From Aurantiochytrium sp. KH105 (lineage: Eukaryota; Sar; Bigyra; Thraustochytrida; Thraustochytriidae): a stretch of 64,000 nt of DNA. Location of the stretch: positions 62,001-126,000 of the forward strand of contig BGKB01000159.1 of the NCBI GenBank assembly GCA_003116975.1, given 5' to 3'. The notes beneath the pieces were generated by a model. The model searched no databases. It was not told where the DNA came from and saw nothing but the letters and a program-made list of their open reading frames with translations. The position numbers and the translations under genes were made by a program. This document shows, piece after piece, positions 29,100 through 38,084 of the stretch (position 1 is its first letter; every line of letters starts with the position of its first letter).

Positions 29100-32000
29100 C
29101 TAGGACCCGTCTGCTTTCCAGTCAAATCCTTGAAATGAGTCTTGCGCCGACACATGCACGAGATGGCCATCTTTGGTGCCATGCATTTTCGACTCGGAGG
29201 AGCTTGTATCAGTTGCGGCAGACCCTGCTCCATCGCGGGCTTCAGAAGTATGACCGCTGTGGAAACCCGATGCCCGAACTTTTGCAGCTTTTTCCTTATC
29301 ATCGTCAGAATGTGTGTGGCCAAAAAATCGCGGAGCTGGTTCTTGCTCAACTGGCTCCGACGCAGCACGCTCGAGAACAGTAGTTTTGTTTCCAGAAATG
29401 GAGCGCATCCAACCTCGCATGCGAATCCACTTGGATTTGCTCGAGGCCCGCTCCATGTTTGAATAACTCGCGGTCGTCTCTGCTGCCGTCGCAGCGCTCG
29501 ACGACCGGCTGCGCGGTTCATCGCGAAACATAGGCCAAGGCGACGCCGCGCCATCCCAATTTGCGCCGCTGGCAACGCTTGCTGCCGAGGCTAAAGTCGC
29601 GCTGCTTACACTGCTGTGCGAAGAGACGTCGGAGGCGTCCGAAGAAGCCACTTGCGACCGAGGCGCCGACACATGCACGTCAAGAGATGGTAACATGGAA
29701 AGCGGCGCGGCAGCTGCAGACCCTTCCAACTCGTATTCGAGATCCGTCGCAACCCCCAGAATCGCGCCGCTCTCGCTGCGTTGGGGGGATACCGGTGCGC
29801 TAATTGCTCCTTGCGAGCGCCCTCGCGCGAGACTGAGACGACCCGAAAAGGACCGGCGATGACCTTGAAGACTGCGATCCGATGTGCCGAGTCCAGACGA
29901 ACTATTTTTGCGCAAAGAGCCGAGCGACTTACGACGACCCTGTTCACCATCTTGCACCAAAGACTCGCTGAAAATGTCACCTGCGCTCAAGGCGTTTGCC
30001 ACAAAAATATTGTTCGAGGTACTTCGCGCAAGCGAGACCGCCTTTCGGTCTTTGCGGTGAATATGAAGTCGAGGCATGAGTTTGTGAAAACCGCTGCTGT
30101 TTTTGAGCGAGCGCCAATTTAACCCATTGAAAAACGCATGCTTTTTGGCGGCTTCGAGACCCAGACGCTCTCCCGGACGGCGTCGCATCCATCTTTTCAC
30201 GAGATCTTGCGCGACACTTGAGATCTGTCCCGAGAGAGGAAAGTCGAGGTGGGTCTCTGGACTTAGGATCGCAGCAAAAAGTTGCCGCTGCTCCGCCTCC
30301 GACGGCACGCTCGCGCCGACACCAAGTGCCCAAAAGGGTGGTGCGCCGAGAAGAAGCTCGTACAGGAGCACGCCCAGACCCCACAAGTCCACCGCGTTGC
30401 TCTGCTGGTCTCCGCTCACGACCTCGGGCGCCATGTACTCGACGGTACCCACGAAAGAGGTCGATCGCAGCTTGACCACGGCGTTACCTTTGTTTTGCCC
30501 GGCCTTGGAAATGCCAAAGTCTCCTATTCGAATGTGACCATCGCCATGAAGCATGACGTTTTGGGGCTTGAGGTCACGATACACGAACCCGGCACTATGC
30601 AAAAACATTAGACCCTCGATGATTTCGGCCATGATGAACTGAACGTGCACTGGCGCCAGGCCAAACCTCAGCAAGATATCTCGCGGGCCACGGCGACGAA
30701 GGTTTGCTCTGTCAAAATATCTGATGAAGGCCAGCGAGCCAATCAGGCCTTGACCCTCGGCAGCTGCGTCCATGGCGAGTCGATAACGTTCTTTGTCCAT
30801 CGTGGGCTTGCGAATTTCGTGCTCGCGCAGCATCGCCTCGTGAAGATTGCCTCCCGTGCAGTATTCCATCACAAAGAACAGCATATTGTCGGAGTGAAAG
30901 GCAAAGTTCAGGCGAGTGAGAAACGACGACTCTTGAGAACTCGCGCGAGTCAAGATCTCTCTTTCGGTGATAACGCGTTCAAATTTGTTGCTTGCGATAA
31001 CCTCTGCCTTGTTGAGCACCTTCATGGCGAAACGCTTACACGTCTGCCGGTGCTGAACGAGGTAGACTTGACCGCTGCCGCCCGTGCCGACGATACGCAA
31101 AGGCTCAAAGTCTTCTGCGCGAGTCTTTGCATGCAGCATCGCACTCGTGATTCGAGAAACAGTATCGGGCGTGGCTGCAATGCTACCAGTCGTGAGCGAG
31201 TTGGCGGCAGCGGCGTCGTCTTTCAATCCAGGTGTAGCTTGCGGCGTTTGTCGATCGTCTGCAAGACTTCTGGCGCCCGAGGAGGCAGCTTGCGCGAGAG
31301 CACTCTCTTGGGGCGAGTGGAAAGAGAGAGCGCGCCAAGTGCGCTCGAAGTGCTCCTCGTTCATGGACAAGAGTTCACTCATATTGTCCAAATGATAAAC
31401 AGCCTCCTCCCCGTCGCTTTCTGATTCGGATCCCCCGGTCATCCTTCTTGTCAAGGAAGATGTCGTTGCAAAATCGTTCTTGGTTGACTGGGCAATGTCT
31501 TTGTCGCCATCTCTGCTGTCGAAGACCTCCAAATCCTCTTGCGCGAGGCTCTCTTCTGAGTCTGTCATGTCGTCCTGATCGCCGTCTGTGCTCAATGTCA
31601 CATTAGTTTTCATCATTGTTTTGGTATCTTGTTTGCGCCGCGAGGAAGTCGCTAAACCTCGTAGTTTTCGCGAACGGTGTTCCCGCGCATGTGGCGCTTT
31701 CGAGGCTTGAAGTCGAGATGTTACGACGGAGAGTTTTTCGAGAGGAGCCGGTTCCGCCATGGAGGTAGCTTCTTCTCCAGTTTGAGTTGACCACGTGCGA
31801 AGGCTGCATCGTTTGAGCTCGGCATGAAACTTGTGCTTTTTGTCGGACCCTTTAGAAAAGCGGTGCACGGCAATGACCGTCGTAAAGGCCCTACGCCAGC
31901 GGTGCCTCGCCCCGCGTTTAGTTTGCATGATCCGCAGAAAGTGATTTACGGCCAAGACACGGTACATGGCGACACGCCACGCATGACAGAGACGACGACT

Positions 32001-32183
32001 TCGTGCTCTTTCTCCTGCGAGGGCGAAGGCGCTGGCCACGCGGCAATGGAGAATCGACTTGCGCCATCGCAATTGTGAAAGTGTGGGTCCTTGGCCTGGG
32101 CGTTCGCTCTGCAGCTTTTCGCGCTCTCGCGCTTTGGCGAGCGCCCGCTCGATTATGATTTCTGCGGCTTCATCGTTTCCCAT
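29100..32183 (-). CDS. AGC-type Ser/Thr protein kinase with long flanks
   Basis: The ATG at 32183 (MGNDEAAEIIIERALAKAREREK) gives 1027 residues. The N-terminal 350 residues are charged; an Arg-rich helical stretch (about 50-110) is IQ-like. The kinase domain spans about 357-685: glycine loop GTGGSGQV, Lys in FAMKVLNK, YRDLKPQN catalytic loop (Tyr in place of the usual His of HRD), DFG, and MAPEVV. An insert of about 50 residues sits between the hinge region (MEYCTGGNLHEAM) and helix E. The remaining 340 residues are Ser-rich. The extreme C terminus reads SFQGFDWKADGS, which fits the AGC hydrophobic motif F-x-x-F-[S/T]-[F/Y] with Asp at the phosphosite. The FAMK, YRDLKPQN and closing NGLNW pattern point to the AGC group (PKA/PKC/RSK side); no subfamily is certain. 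Confidence 0.88.
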   Translation of the reverse strand: MGNDEAAEIIIERALAKAREREKLQSERPGQGPTLSQLRWRKSILHCRVASAFALAGERARSRRLCHAWRVAMYRVLAVNHFLRIMQTKRGARHRWRRAFTTVIAVHRFSKGSDKKHKFHAELKRCSLRTWSTQTGEEATSMAEPAPLEKLSVVTSRLQASKAPHAREHRSRKLRGLATSSRRKQDTKTMMKTNVTLSTDGDQDDMTDSEESLAQEDLEVFDSRDGDKDIAQSTKNDFATTSSLTRRMTGGSESESDGEEAVYHLDNMSELLSMNEEHFERTWRALSFHSPQESALAQAASSGARSLADDRQTPQATPGLKDDAAAANSLTTGSIAATPDTVSRITSAMLHAKTRAEDFEPLRIVGTGGSGQVYLVQHRQTCKRFAMKVLNKAEVIASNKFERVITEREILTRASSQESSFLTRLNFAFHSDNMLFFVMEYCTGGNLHEAMLREHEIRKPTMDKERYRLAMDAAAEGQGLIGSLAFIRYFDRANLRRRGPRDILLRFGLAPVHVQFIMAEIIEGLMFLHSAGFVYRDLKPQNVMLHGDGHIRIGDFGISKAGQNKGNAVVKLRSTSFVGTVEYMAPEVVSGDQQSNAVDLWGLGVLLYELLLGAPPFWALGVGASVPSEAEQRQLFAAILSPETHLDFPLSGQISSVAQDLVKRWMRRRPGERLGLEAAKKHAFFNGLNWRSLKNSSGFHKLMPRLHIHRKDRKAVSLARSTSNNIFVANALSAGDIFSESLVQDGEQGRRKSLGSLRKNSSSGLGTSDRSLQGHRRSFSGRLSLARGRSQGAISAPVSPQRSESGAILGVATDLEYELEGSAAAAPLSMLPSLDVHVSAPRSQVASSDASDVSSHSSVSSATLASAASVASGANWDGAASPWPMFRDEPRSRSSSAATAAETTASYSNMERASSKSKWIRMRGWMRSISGNKTTVLERAASEPVEQEPAPRFFGHTHSDDDKEKAAKVRASGFHSGHTSEARDGAGSAATDTSSSESKMHGTKDGHLVHVSAQDSFQGFDWKADGS

Positions 32184-33838
32184 GGCTCCTTTCGCGCGGC
32201 CCGCCCTGCGACTCCCGTCGCCACCGCCTCTTGGCGTCGCGTGCGACAGGCAGGTCTGCGCGTGACTTCGTCTGTCCTGGTGTCCTCAAGATTCGACTTG
32301 ACGAATCAGCTTGCGAACACCACCAAGAGACGGGATCCGCTTGCCGGGCCCCACGGCGCGGCCCGTCTTTCTCTGCCGCGCGCCACTCCTTCCCGCGGAG
32401 ACCTCGCGCGCGGCCCGATCGTGCCGCGTTCGAGACGCTCACGAAACCAGCTTTGTGGTCTTGTGATGGGACGCCGCGCATTTGGCGGATCTCCCGGATT
32501 AACGGGACCATCACCCGGAATTTCGCTTGGATGACCATCTTCATCCCCTTGCGCCCAATCTTGGACCCGCAACCTGGGCCTAGGCCTAGGCCTAGTCGTG
32601 TGTTATAAATAATCCAACGTGAAGACTGACGATTTTGCGTCGGCAAAGCACATATACCACCGACAGACGCGATCCGACCGGGCTGGCTGGCTGGCTGGCT
32701 GGCGAGCGGGCAGGCGACCGCTTTGTACATGCCATACAGGCATTCCGCTTCGCTCATGTAAGCATCGTCGCAAATCTCTGCCAACAAAGCCAAGAAGTCA
32801 AGCCCCAAGACAATTGACACGGACAACTACCCAAGACGAATCACTCGAGGGGTCCAAGTTCTTGTTGAGCCGAGTGACGGTGACTTCAGAAGAGGTGGCT
32901 GGTTCCTCTCCCGATTGCCCATCATTGCTCGCAAGTCCTCGTCCGCATCGTCGACCCCTATTCTACTTGCAGTGCCTGCTTTGTCTTCAAGTTGCCTTGC
33001 CTTGCCTTGCCTAAGCCCAGCAACCACTCGCCTTGCCCACGCTCGTCAGTCCTACAATCTCGGTCCCAAAGTCGTGTAAAAACATACCAGACCCTGGTCC
33101 CTCCAACACGCTCCGCCCCGCAACATCGCCGCCGCCTCAACCTCCTCTCCCCCTTGCATCTCTCGCCCGCTTCCGCTCGCTGTCGCTCTCCGCGTCGCCT
33201 CCCTGCACGGACTCCACCGTCGCGGGTCCGGATCGCGCTCCGGTCCCGTCCTGCGCAGCGCAGGGCAGCGCGGTGGAGCGGAGTAGAGTGCGATGCAGTG
33301 CAGTACAGTGCAGTGCAGTGCAGTGCAGTGCAGTGCAGTGCAGTGCAGTGCAGCCCTCCTCCTCCTCCCCTGCCAGTGCAGCGCCGTCCACTTCGCCTTC
33401 GCGATCTGCTCCGCGTCCGTATCCTCGTCCCCCGTCCCACTCGGGTCCGTAGCATACCAGACAGGAGGGCGTCCCAGTCCCACTGTCTGTCTCATCGCAG
33501 GGAAATTTCCTCGCCCGCCGGCGCCGCTTCTTACTCCAGAAGCAGGGGCGGGACGCGCGGCGGCTGGGCCTCTGGGCACACCGCGGCCGGAGGGAGCGGG
33601 CCCTGTCGCTGATATTGGGACGGCCGCGGCCGCGGCAGAAGCAGAACCGCAACACGCCCCGGGCTCTTTCGAGTCCACGTTCGCGTTGGCTCAGGAGAGG
33701 ATCTGGTCGAGGACCCATCCGGTCGAGGATCTGGTCGAGGATCTGCTGCCGCTCTTGCTGGCTGCTGGCGCTGCTACCGCCGCTGCTCTGGCGGCTGGAG
33801 GAGGTGGATTTGCCAGGGCGAGGACCGCGAGGGGAGAA
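32184..33838. promoter_or_regulatory. Divergent region, kinase / pseudophosphatase, 1.65 kb
   Basis: It holds the kinase promoter, an ACCTGGGCCTAGGCCTAGGC palindromic patch near 32571-32592, GGCT repeats at about 32681-32703, CTTGC repeats at 32993-33012 and a GTGCA pentamer array at 33296-33354. The pseudophosphatase frame is open back to an ATG at 33293, but that ATG lies inside the pentamer array and the added 182 residues are Cys/Val/Gln repeats and Ala/Pro-rich sequence, so I leave them out. Confidence 0.5.
33296..33354. repeat. (GTGCA)n pentanucleotide array
   Basis: About eleven head-to-tail copies, nearly perfect after one variant unit near the left end. It lies about 0.5 kb upstream of the pseudophosphatase ATG. 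The array is open in all frames, which explains the long spurious frames there. Confidence 0.9.
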
Positions 33839-34723
33839 ATGCAGACGCGGGGGAAGACGCGCCGCGCCAAGGAGGCGCAGCAGGCCGAGGCGCGCCGCGA
33901 GGCCAAGGCGGCCCGGAGCGACGACGAGGAAATTGAGGAAGAAGAGGAGGAGGGAACGAGGTTTGACGGCGACGAAATCGCAGAGGGCGTCTTTTGTGGG
34001 GGCGAGGGATGCGCGCTGGACTCAGAGGGGCGGCGCGCGCGGGGCATCACGCATGTGGTGAGCGTTTCGAGCAACTTTGAACAGCGCAAGCCGCCCGAGA
34101 CGAAAATGGTCGCCTCGGGACATTGGCTGCACTTTTCAAGAGAAAACAGACCCACCGCAAACATGCTCAACATCCTCGACGATGCTGTCGCCTTTATCGA
34201 CCGGGTCAAGAAGAAGAAGGGCAAGGTGTGTGTCGTGTCTCTCGAAGGCGCCTCGCGAGCAGCCACGGTCTGCGTGGCATATCTGATCAAGTCGCACCGG
34301 CTCACGCTTCGGGCCGCCACAATGCGCATGACGGCCAAGGCACCGCGCACAAACATCAACCGCGGATTTTGGCGCCAGCTTGTCGTGTACGAAGAGTATG
34401 TGCATGGGATGGCATCCATGACAGAGGACGATTTGCCGGGAGCTATTCTCTTTGAGAAAGACGAGCTCGACGCCATTGCGAGTTCCTTTCGCGAATCCAA
34501 ACGTCGCGCGTGTCTGGCAGAACCCATGTCACCCACCACAGCAACTGGATTCGGGGCGCTCTCGCTGGTCTCGGGCGATGCAAAACGCAAGAGCACAAAT
34601 CGTGCGTGGAACGGCAATATCGACGACATCGAAAATGACGATGACGACGACGGCTGGCATCGTATCAAGTCACCTCGAGCATCCATTGACCACGCAGATC
34701 CGACGCTTGAAACCAAGTCGTGA
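33839..34723 (+). CDS. Dual-specificity-phosphatase-fold pseudophosphatase (STYX-like)
   Basis: The ATG at 33839 gives 294 residues. After a basic then acidic N terminus (about 50 residues), residues 55-190 follow the DSP fold: RGITHVVSVSSNFEQ, a helix NMLNILDDAVAFIDRV, the P-loop region, and the closing INRGFWRQLVVYEEYVHG. Where active enzymes have HC-x5-R-[S/T], this protein reads VVSLEGASRAAT, so His becomes Val and the nucleophilic Cys becomes Ser134 (codon TCT at 34238-34240), while Gly, Ser and Arg of the loop stay. It should bind phosphoprotein or phosphate but not cleave it, like STYX. The C-terminal 100 residues are disordered with an acidic Asp run. A sequencing error is unlikely, because both residues differ. 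Confidence 0.8.
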   Translation: MQTRGKTRRAKEAQQAEARREAKAARSDDEEIEEEEEEGTRFDGDEIAEGVFCGGEGCALDSEGRRARGITHVVSVSSNFEQRKPPETKMVASGHWLHFSRENRPTANMLNILDDAVAFIDRVKKKKGKVCVVSLEGASRAATVCVAYLIKSHRLTLRAATMRMTAKAPRTNINRGFWRQLVVYEEYVHGMASMTEDDLPGAILFEKDELDAIASSFRESKRRACLAEPMSPTTATGFGALSLVSGDAKRKSTNRAWNGNIDDIENDDDDDGWHRIKSPRASIDHADPTLETKS

Positions 34724-34943
34724 GCCCGAAGGCAAGGCACAGACTAAGACGGAGACAAACACACACAATCATTATTTTTATTATTTTCTTTTACTTTCTT
34801 CTTCTTCTCTTCTCCTTTCTTGTCCTCTCTTCTACTTTTTGAGTTTATTCTTCTCTTCAAGTTCGTCGTGACCAACCCCGACAAATGAACCCGAGAACAA
34901 GCAAGACCTCTCATCGCAGCGTGTGAGTCTTATAGTCTCGAAT
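34724..34943. other. Short convergent 3' intergenic region
   Basis: 220 bp rich in TTCTT/CTTCT between the stop codons of the pseudophosphatase and the PH-J gene. Confidence 0.5.
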
Positions 34944-37900
34944 TTAGTCAAAACCATTTTCGGTCTGCAGCTTCTCCAAACGCTGCGCAAACAAGACGCT
35001 CTTCTCGCAGCGAATGATGCGCAATCCATCAATGAGATCCTTGCACACCTCGGGCGAATCGAGCTCGAGATAAACTTCGGATTGAAGCTTTTTCCCCTTG
35101 AAGACAACGTAGCGGTCGACCTCGCGGAGTACCTTGGCCTCGAACTCTGCGATGGCGTCCTCGTCAGCGTCCTCGGGGAGGGATGCCGCCTCTCTGCGTT
35201 CGCGCACAATGGGGTTCAAAAAGGTCTGGCGGATAACGCGATGATTACGACCATAGATGATGTACTCGATAAAGCGAGACTCGAACGAGTTCGCCAGTTC
35301 CGGCTTCAGAGGGAGGAATTCGTCCTTTGTTGCCGGCTGGTAAAAGAAGTTGGTCAGCTCTCCGTCCGTAAAGAGGGTGATGCGGCGAGAGGCGATCTCC
35401 GAGGGGATCTTGACATCGTCCTTGATAATGTACTTTGTTGGCGTGTACATGACGCAGTCGAAGCCACGACGAAGCACCTCACAAATGCGCTCTCCCAGAT
35501 CGTACTTTGCCCGAAGCTGCTCATCGTAAAGAACAGTGTAAGCCTGCGAAAGCATGGCGAACTCGGCTGGGTCAGCATCAGGGTTCTTGTCAGGGTGATA
35601 GCACGCAGCGAGCTTGTAGAATTGCTTGCGGATTTCCTTCCTCTCGGCAGTAGGCTGCACGCCAATAATGTCATAGTGCGTGGCCGGCAAGACGTATTGC
35701 GGGTAAAAGTCCTCTGCCTTGGGAGGCGGCTGCTCGGGCATCTTTGGGCGTTCGCTCTCTTCGGACTTTTTCCGGGAAGCAGCAGGATCGACGGGCCGCG
35801 GATCTCGCGGCGGTTGCGGAGAGAGCTGGTTCTGGCTGCAAAGGGCGTTGTGCACAATCATATGAAACCAGCTAAGAATGGTGCGATAATCGCTGGCGCA
35901 GATGCGGAAACCGTCCTTGGAGCGTCCCATCTCATAGACGAGCATGGCAAACTTTGTCGGCGTTTTCCCGATTTTGTTCAAGTCTGTCTCAACCTCGATT
36001 TTCTCCAAGGAAAGAATCTGTTTCGGTGTTTGCGAGTACTGATCCTTGAAGCAGATTAGCATCTTGTTGGTGAGACGAAAGTAACGCTTCTTCCATTTGG
36101 GTTGCGAAGACGAGGACAGCCATCGCGACTTGCGGGACATCTTCAAAAGCCAGCCTTCCATTGCCTGCGGCCCACCCCTGGGGCGCTGCACGGCCTGGCT
36201 CGAGCTTGAGGATTCGGCGCGCGAGGAAGATGCTGCGCGAGACATTTTTGGCGAGGGAATCTCGGCCGGGGGTCGGCTTGGTTTCAGATCCACCGTCGAC
36301 GAGTATCGAGGGAGTTTTGATCCCTTGCCCGCACGTTGTACCTTGAGCATTGAAGCCTCCTTGAGACGGTCGCCGAACGAAGTCATGGCAAAGCGCGGAT
36401 CGGCTGGTTCTTCCTGTTTCCCGCTGGCAGCCGCCTTTTGCTGGGCTTCGCTTTCGTGCTGCTTGAGTGTTTCTGCGTCATCGAGCATTTTACGCAGGCG
36501 CTCCTCGCGATCCGCCTGAGATCCACGTCGCACCTTCTTCTTCTTCTTTTTCTTTGTCGTTGTTTTCTTCGTTGGCGTTGTGCTGGCCGTTCCTTGCGCC
36601 TGATTCGACGGGTCCCGGGATGCGCTGGCTTTTGATCCAGATGCGCGACTCCTTGTCTGGTCGGTACGTGCAGATGGAGCCTCTTGAACGGAAGGCCCGA
36701 CCGAATCGGGAGCTTGCTCTGGGTTTGGCTCGTCGTGGAGACCCCGATCCATGGCTTGATTGAGAACATTGCCTTTGCCAATCATCTCGTCTTCGTCCTC
36801 GTCCTCGTCCTCGTCGTCATTATCTTCATCTTCTTCATCCTCGCGCTCTGTCTGGGCATCTCGAGGTGCCATGGCTTCGGCGAGGTGTACGAAACCACCC
36901 GCACCGGTTGTCTTGGACTTGCCCCCGACAGTATTGACGCTGGAGCGACGCTCACGAGCTACCTCGGCCAGGACCACTGAAGCGGTTCGCGAGCGCGAGC
37001 GTGTGCGCGGCTGCTGCTGCTGCTGCTGCTGCTGATGTTCTCTGGCTTTCCTCACTCGGCTCGACCTAGAGGTGCGCGGATTGACGGATCCATTGCTTGA
37101 CTTTTGCTCCTCCATTTGCTTGCCCTCGTTGCTTGCTGCGAGCTTTCGAGCCGTGGGCGATTTGTACGAGGCCACATGGACGGGGCTCGTTCTGGACATG
37201 GGTTTGCTTTCTGCAGTATGGGCATCAACTTGCAGACGCGAGGGGTTTCCATCATAATAGTGATGATGATGGTGGTGGTGGATTTCGATCACTCCCGAAG
37301 GAAAGTGCTGTGCCTGCGAGAGCATTCCTCCCTGAGGATGCAACTGCACGAGCTGTTGCTGTTGTTGTTGGTGCTGCTGCTGTGACGGCGACGACATGCG
37401 CTGTACGAGCTGTTGCGGAGACATGATGATAAAGTTTGCTGCTCCATTCGATGGCGAGCCTTCGTGATAGCGTCCAGCCGAAGGAGGCTGCGCGTATGCT
37501 TGTTGTGGCTGCGAAAATGAATGCTGGGGCATATACTGCTGGTCCTGCTGTTGCTGGTATTGATGGTTGAAATCGTGGGCTCCGGCAGGGTCACGTGCAC
37601 GCGGGTACGAACGATTTGGAGACGATTGCGCGGCGCGAGACGTAGAGGGCGTTGGCCGGAAAGAGCCACGATTGCCGCCAGGTGACGACTTGAGTTGTCT
37701 CTCAAAGTTGTCCAGCTGCGAATATCCTGAGAGGGAGCCGGGACTGGTTCCGGAATATTGGCCCGCGTATGAAGGGGAAAAAATGTCGTGCTGATCGGGC
37801 CAATCAGCAGAATGCCTCGAGGAATAGCCCTGCGATGGGGACCGATTGTTTATTTGTCGACGCGAAGGCTGGCGTACATCTTGACGGTTCTGGCCTCGAG

Positions 37901-38084
37901 ACGAGGCATCCGCCTGAGGGAGAACTGCCGCACGCATGGCGGCGAGACGCAGATCCCGAACAAGCTGTCGTCGGGCCTCGAAAGGCAGGTTCGGGTCCAC
38001 GGTCACGTGAGGCTTCTTATCATTTGGGAGACCTGACCAATGCGCGGCCGAGGTCGACCCGGACGAAGGCATTGCGTAGGACAT
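34944..38084 (-). CDS. PH domain plus J-domain protein
   Basis: The ATG at 38084 (MSYAMPSSGSTS) gives 1046 residues. The first 630 residues are disordered: Gln runs, a His run (HHHHHHHYY), acidic stretches and Lys-rich TTKKKKKKKV. A PH domain is seen at about 641-745 (MEGWLLKMSRKSRWLSSSS, KWKKRYFRLTNKMLICFKD, closing W in TILSWFHMIVHNAL). A J domain follows at about 798-861 (YDIIGVQPTAERKEIRKQFYKLAACYHPDKNP), with an intact HPD. The last 185 residues form a folded region I do not recognise (CVMYTPTKYIIKDDVKIP, RRITLFTDGELTNFFYQP). The likely role is a membrane- or phosphoinositide-tethered HSP70 co-chaperone, inferred from the domains. No intron is seen. Confidence 0.85.
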   Translation of the reverse strand: MSYAMPSSGSTSAAHWSGLPNDKKPHVTVDPNLPFEARRQLVRDLRLAAMRAAVLPQADASSRGQNRQDVRQPSRRQINNRSPSQGYSSRHSADWPDQHDIFSPSYAGQYSGTSPGSLSGYSQLDNFERQLKSSPGGNRGSFRPTPSTSRAAQSSPNRSYPRARDPAGAHDFNHQYQQQQDQQYMPQHSFSQPQQAYAQPPSAGRYHEGSPSNGAANFIIMSPQQLVQRMSSPSQQQHQQQQQQLVQLHPQGGMLSQAQHFPSGVIEIHHHHHHHYYDGNPSRLQVDAHTAESKPMSRTSPVHVASYKSPTARKLAASNEGKQMEEQKSSNGSVNPRTSRSSRVRKAREHQQQQQQQQPRTRSRSRTASVVLAEVARERRSSVNTVGGKSKTTGAGGFVHLAEAMAPRDAQTEREDEEDEDNDDEDEDEDEDEMIGKGNVLNQAMDRGLHDEPNPEQAPDSVGPSVQEAPSARTDQTRSRASGSKASASRDPSNQAQGTASTTPTKKTTTKKKKKKKVRRGSQADREERLRKMLDDAETLKQHESEAQQKAAASGKQEEPADPRFAMTSFGDRLKEASMLKVQRAGKGSKLPRYSSTVDLKPSRPPAEIPSPKMSRAASSSRAESSSSSQAVQRPRGGPQAMEGWLLKMSRKSRWLSSSSQPKWKKRYFRLTNKMLICFKDQYSQTPKQILSLEKIEVETDLNKIGKTPTKFAMLVYEMGRSKDGFRICASDYRTILSWFHMIVHNALCSQNQLSPQPPRDPRPVDPAASRKKSEESERPKMPEQPPPKAEDFYPQYVLPATHYDIIGVQPTAERKEIRKQFYKLAACYHPDKNPDADPAEFAMLSQAYTVLYDEQLRAKYDLGERICEVLRRGFDCVMYTPTKYIIKDDVKIPSEIASRRITLFTDGELTNFFYQPATKDEFLPLKPELANSFESRFIEYIIYGRNHRVIRQTFLNPIVRERREAASLPEDADEDAIAEFEAKVLREVDRYVVFKGKKLQSEVYLELDSPEVCKDLIDGLRIIRCEKSVLFAQRLEKLQTENGFD

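Noticed and set aside
33293..33838. N-terminal extension of the pseudophosphatase from an ATG at 33293
   Set aside because: The extra 182 residues start inside the GTGCA pentamer array and are Cys/Val/Gln repeats then Ala/Pro-rich; the ATG at 33839 just before the ordered part is more credible.
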